From the NCBI GenBank assembly GCA_963793645.1, contig CAWCAW010000010.1:124001-188000 (forward strand): a stretch of 64,000 nt of DNA, read 5' to 3'. A program made the position numbers and the translations under genes. The DNA comes from CAWCAW01 sp963793645 (lineage in GTDB: Bacteria; Actinomycetota; Acidimicrobiia; Acidimicrobiales; UBA8190). Below the pieces are notes generated by a model that was given only the letters and a program-made list of their open reading frames with translations, was not told where the DNA came from and made no database searches. Each line of letters opens with the position of its first letter. Position 1 is the first letter of the stretch. This document shows positions 61,535 through 64,000 of the stretch, one piece after another.

Positions 61535-64000
61535 ATGGCCGATTTCGAGCAGGCGCCAGAGCGCCGGATTGCCGCGCCGCCGCGACAGCGCAGGGCACCA
61601 CGTTCGTCCGCGGTCCTCATCATCGCCGCTTTCGGTGCCTTTCTCGCTTTCCTCGACTCGACCATCGTCAACGTGGCTTTCCCGAGCATCCGGGCCTCGT
61701 TTCCCCACTCGACGATCTCGACGATGTCGTGGGTGCTCAATGCATACAACATCGTGTTCGGTGCCTTTTTGGTGGCGTCGGGCCGTATCGCCGATCTCCT
61801 CGGGCGGAGGCGGATCTTCGCGGCCGGCATCGCGCTCTTCACGATTTCTTCCGTGGCGTGCGCGGTGTCCGCTACGCCGCTGCAGCTGATCTTGTTCCGC
61901 GTGACCCAGGGTCTCGGTGCCGCTCTTTTGGTGCCGGCATCGCTCGCCATTGTCGTAGAAGCGTTCCCGGCCGCTCGGGTGACCCATGCGGTGACGTTGT
62001 GGGGGGCCGCGGCTGCTTTGGCGGCTGGACTCGGCCCGCCCATCGGGGGCGCTCTGGTCACCAGTTCCAGCTGGCGACTGGCCTTTCTGGTCAACCTGCC
62101 TATCGGCGTCGCCGCCTGGTTCTTCGCACGGCGCGGCCTGGTCGAGAGTCGGGCACCGGGACGCCGACAGGTACCCGACCTGCGCGGGGCGGTGCTCCTG
62201 GCGGCGGGACTGAGCCTGATAACGCTCGGCATGGTCAAAGGAGAGGACTGGGGCTGGTCGAGCGGGCTCGTGATCGGCTCGTTCTGCGTAGGGGTCGCTC
62301 TGCTCGCCGGTTTCGCCGTGTCGAACCGTGCGCACCCTTCGCCCATCCTCGACCCCTACCTGTTGCGTCAGCGCCGATTCTCCGTGGCGAACGTCCTGCT
62401 GCTGATTGCCGGGGCGGGGTTCTACGCCTACACCCTCAACCACATCTTGTGGTTGCACTACATATGGCACTACTCATTGTTCGAAGCCGGATTGGCGGTG
62501 GCTCCCGGGGCCCTGGTGGCGGCCTTGGTGTCCCGTCCTTTGGGCGGTCTGGCGCACCGGCGAGGCTATCGACCTGTGATCGTCGGGGGCGCCCTGGTGT
62601 GGGCCATCGCCATCGGCTTCTTCTATGCCCGGCGAGTCGGCTTGCAGCCGGACTTCTTGGGTGTCTGGCTGCCGGCCCAGATCGTCAGTGGCATCGGCGT
62701 GGGTGCGGTCCTACCCCTGCTTACGAGTGTGGCGGTGTCCGGAGTTCCCGGTGGCCGTTTTGCAACGGCGTCATCGGCAGCATCGGCATCGCGCCAGCTC
62801 GGTGCCGTTGTTGGCATCACCATCTTGGTGGTGATCTTCGGCGCCCATCAGGGCGCCGCCCTCATCGAAGCCCTTCGCCATGGATGGGATTTCTCCGCCA
62901 TCTGCTTCGTCGTCGTGGCGGTAGGCGCGCTCGTACTCGGACGAGATCCGGCCCATGGGGATGGATTGTTAGGCGAGGACGAGCTCGAGCGCGTGCTGGC
63001 GCATAGCGACGGCGGCTCGCGCCGAGTCGTGGAGGGAGCGGGAGACGAGCCGGGTGCCGTCGATGGCGCCTCGATCTTGGCCGACATTCCCGACGCCGCC
63101 CTCGTGCCCGTCGAGCTTCGGGCCGGTGACTGGCTGTTTCATGCCGGTGACGAGGGCGATGCCATGTACATCGTGGTGCAAGGAAAACTCGAAGTGCATG
63201 TGGGCGACCATGTTGTCGCCCAACTCGGTTCGGGCGATGTCGTGGGCGAGCTCGCCTTGCTCACCGGCGAGCCCCGCAACGCATCAATTCGAGCTCGACG
63301 CGATAGCCGCCTCCAGAAGTTGGACAGGGATCGCTTTGCCGAGGTGGCGCTTCTCGAGCCCAAGGTTCCCCTGGCGGTGGCCCGCACCCTGGCCCGAAGG
63401 CTGCAGCAAATGGAAGCCCCGGCACTCAAGACCGGCCCGGCCCGGGTGGTGGCGGTGGTGGCCGCAGACGGCGACGTACCGGTGTCCGCCGTGTCCGCGG
63501 CGATCACCGCTGAGCTGGGGCTACATGTGCGGACCGTCGACCCGGGTCGCATCAACGCGGAGGGCCTGGAGAGAGCCGAAGAACGTTTCGATCGGGTGGT
63601 CCTGACCGCCCCCGACGATGATCCGCAATGGCGGGACTTCTGCATCCGAGTTGCCGACCGGGTGATCGTGGTGGCCAGTCCTCACAAACCCTTGACGAAC
63701 GCCCTGCACGGTCTCCCGGAGGGTTTGGATCTCGTTATGACTGGTGCCGCTCCTCGCGACGTCGTGACAACTTGGTACGACGCCTTTTCGCCTCTGTCGA
63801 TGCACGTCCTCGATCCCAAGCAAGCGCTGGCCAGCAACCTCCGGCCACTGGTGGCCCGATTAGCGGGTCGCTCGGTGGGACTCGTCTTGTCGGGTGGAGG
63901 AGCTCGTGCCATGTGCCACCTCGGGGTCATCCAGGTGTTGGAGGAGGCCAAGATCCACGTCGACCGGATCGCAGGCACCTCGGCGGGTGCTTTGTTGGGT
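61535..64000 (+). CDS. MFS transporter / cyclic-nucleotide-binding / patatin fusion protein (3' end outside window)
   Basis: An uninterrupted frame of 822 codons from ATG 61535 to the window end. Residues about 25-475 are an MFS transporter (LDSTIVNVAFPSIR, SGRIADLLGRRRIF). Residues about 510-620 form a cyclic-nucleotide-binding domain (GDWLFHAGDEGDAMYIVVQG, GSGDVVGELALLTGEPR). A Rossmann-like segment follows, and a patatin phospholipase domain starts at LVLSGGGARAMCHLGVIQ with the serine elbow GTSAG. From memory, mycobacteria have this domain order (Rv3239c type). It may couple transport to lipid hydrolysis under nucleotide control. Confidence 0.88.
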   Translation, partial: MADFEQAPERRIAAPPRQRRAPRSSAVLIIAAFGAFLAFLDSTIVNVAFPSIRASFPHSTISTMSWVLNAYNIVFGAFLVASGRIADLLGRRRIFAAGIALFTISSVACAVSATPLQLILFRVTQGLGAALLVPASLAIVVEAFPAARVTHAVTLWGAAAALAAGLGPPIGGALVTSSSWRLAFLVNLPIGVAAWFFARRGLVESRAPGRRQVPDLRGAVLLAAGLSLITLGMVKGEDWGWSSGLVIGSFCVGVALLAGFAVSNRAHPSPILDPYLLRQRRFSVANVLLLIAGAGFYAYTLNHILWLHYIWHYSLFEAGLAVAPGALVAALVSRPLGGLAHRRGYRPVIVGGALVWAIAIGFFYARRVGLQPDFLGVWLPAQIVSGIGVGAVLPLLTSVAVSGVPGGRFATASSAASASRQLGAVVGITILVVIFGAHQGAALIEALRHGWDFSAICFVVVAVGALVLGRDPAHGDGLLGEDELERVLAHSDGGSRRVVEGAGDEPGAVDGASILADIPDAALVPVELRAGDWLFHAGDEGDAMYIVVQGKLEVHVGDHVVAQLGSGDVVGELALLTGEPRNASIRARRDSRLQKLDRDRFAEVALLEPKVPLAVARTLARRLQQMEAPALKTGPARVVAVVAADGDVPVSAVSAAITAELGLHVRTVDPGRINAEGLERAEERFDRVVLTAPDDDPQWRDFCIRVADRVIVVASPHKPLTNALHGLPEGLDLVMTGAAPRDVVTTWYDAFSPLSMHVLDPKQALASNLRPLVARLAGRSVGLVLSGGGARAMCHLGVIQVLEEAKIHVDRIAGTSAGALLG

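Noticed and set aside
60658..62346. Long minus-strand open frame of 562 codons overlapping the MFS gene
   Set aside because: Only its last third belongs to a real gene (60658-61309); the rest is antisense to the MFS gene with low-complexity translation.
61501..63006. Long open frame of about 500 codons on the plus strand
   Set aside because: It is out of frame with the MFS-cNMP-patatin gene, is Arg/Gly-rich and shows no domain.
1..64000. CRISPR arrays or tandem repeats
   Set aside because: I saw no regularly spaced direct repeats; the only clear repeats are the two inverted pairs described.

Overview
The window looks like a high-GC actinobacterial chromosome, most likely class Acidimicrobiia or a close relative. 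Supporting signs are the Pup-ligase (PafA) tail followed by tat genes and a HelY-type helicase (the order also seen in mycobacteria), a WhiB protein, a DUF4193 protein, a MerR regulator beside glycine-cleavage genes, surface proteins ending in LAFTG plus a membrane anchor, and proteins carrying a WWxAxDGxWYPP motif. No rRNA, tRNA, CRISPR array, transposase or integrase was found.

Positions 1-28,950 are mostly housekeeping genes: pafA end, signal peptidase, TatA/B-TatC, helicase, a double-domain ThyX-like protein, DUF4193, GNAT, Nudix, an HtrA-like protease, a PIG-L deacetylase, peptidase E, an ABC-2 exporter, a LecA-like surface protein, aldolase II, a luciferase-like oxidoreductase, gcvT-gcvPA-gcvPB with MerR, gamma-carbonic anhydrase and WhiB. 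Many of these conserved genes are broken by single-base frame changes, mostly one surplus base. I read this as sequencing error and annotate them as single genes.

Positions 27,000-61,300 form an accessory exopolysaccharide region. At its core are two arms transcribed towards each other. Each holds a PelF-type glycosyltransferase and a paralogous polytopic membrane protein. The left arm adds a flavoprotein, a polyprenyl glycosylphosphotransferase, a LegB-like dehydratase, an SDR, a spherulin-4-like protein and a GT4. The right arm adds an ATP-grasp protein, the same flavoprotein, a NodB-type deacetylase and a GT4. The arms lie between 1,325-bp inverted repeats (39,078-40,402 and 55,258-56,582), so the 14.9-kb interior could invert and swap arms between outer promoters. 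Outside lie three exported spherulin-4 (GH135-like) proteins, two of them sharing a 668-bp inverted repeat, plus a sensor-less histidine kinase with two response regulators.

The most striking observation is an alanine-rich helical module found five times: as the C-terminus of both PelF proteins and in three stand-alone proteins (30,663, 37,139 and 58,207). It starts with a W-x-x-A/MAQTM motif and ends near an E-[IV]-V motif. I know of no description of such a module in Pel-type systems. Together these suggest a Pel-related surface polysaccharide machine with its own scaffold-like partners and a possible inversion switch. The window ends inside an MFS / cyclic-nucleotide-binding / patatin fusion gene.
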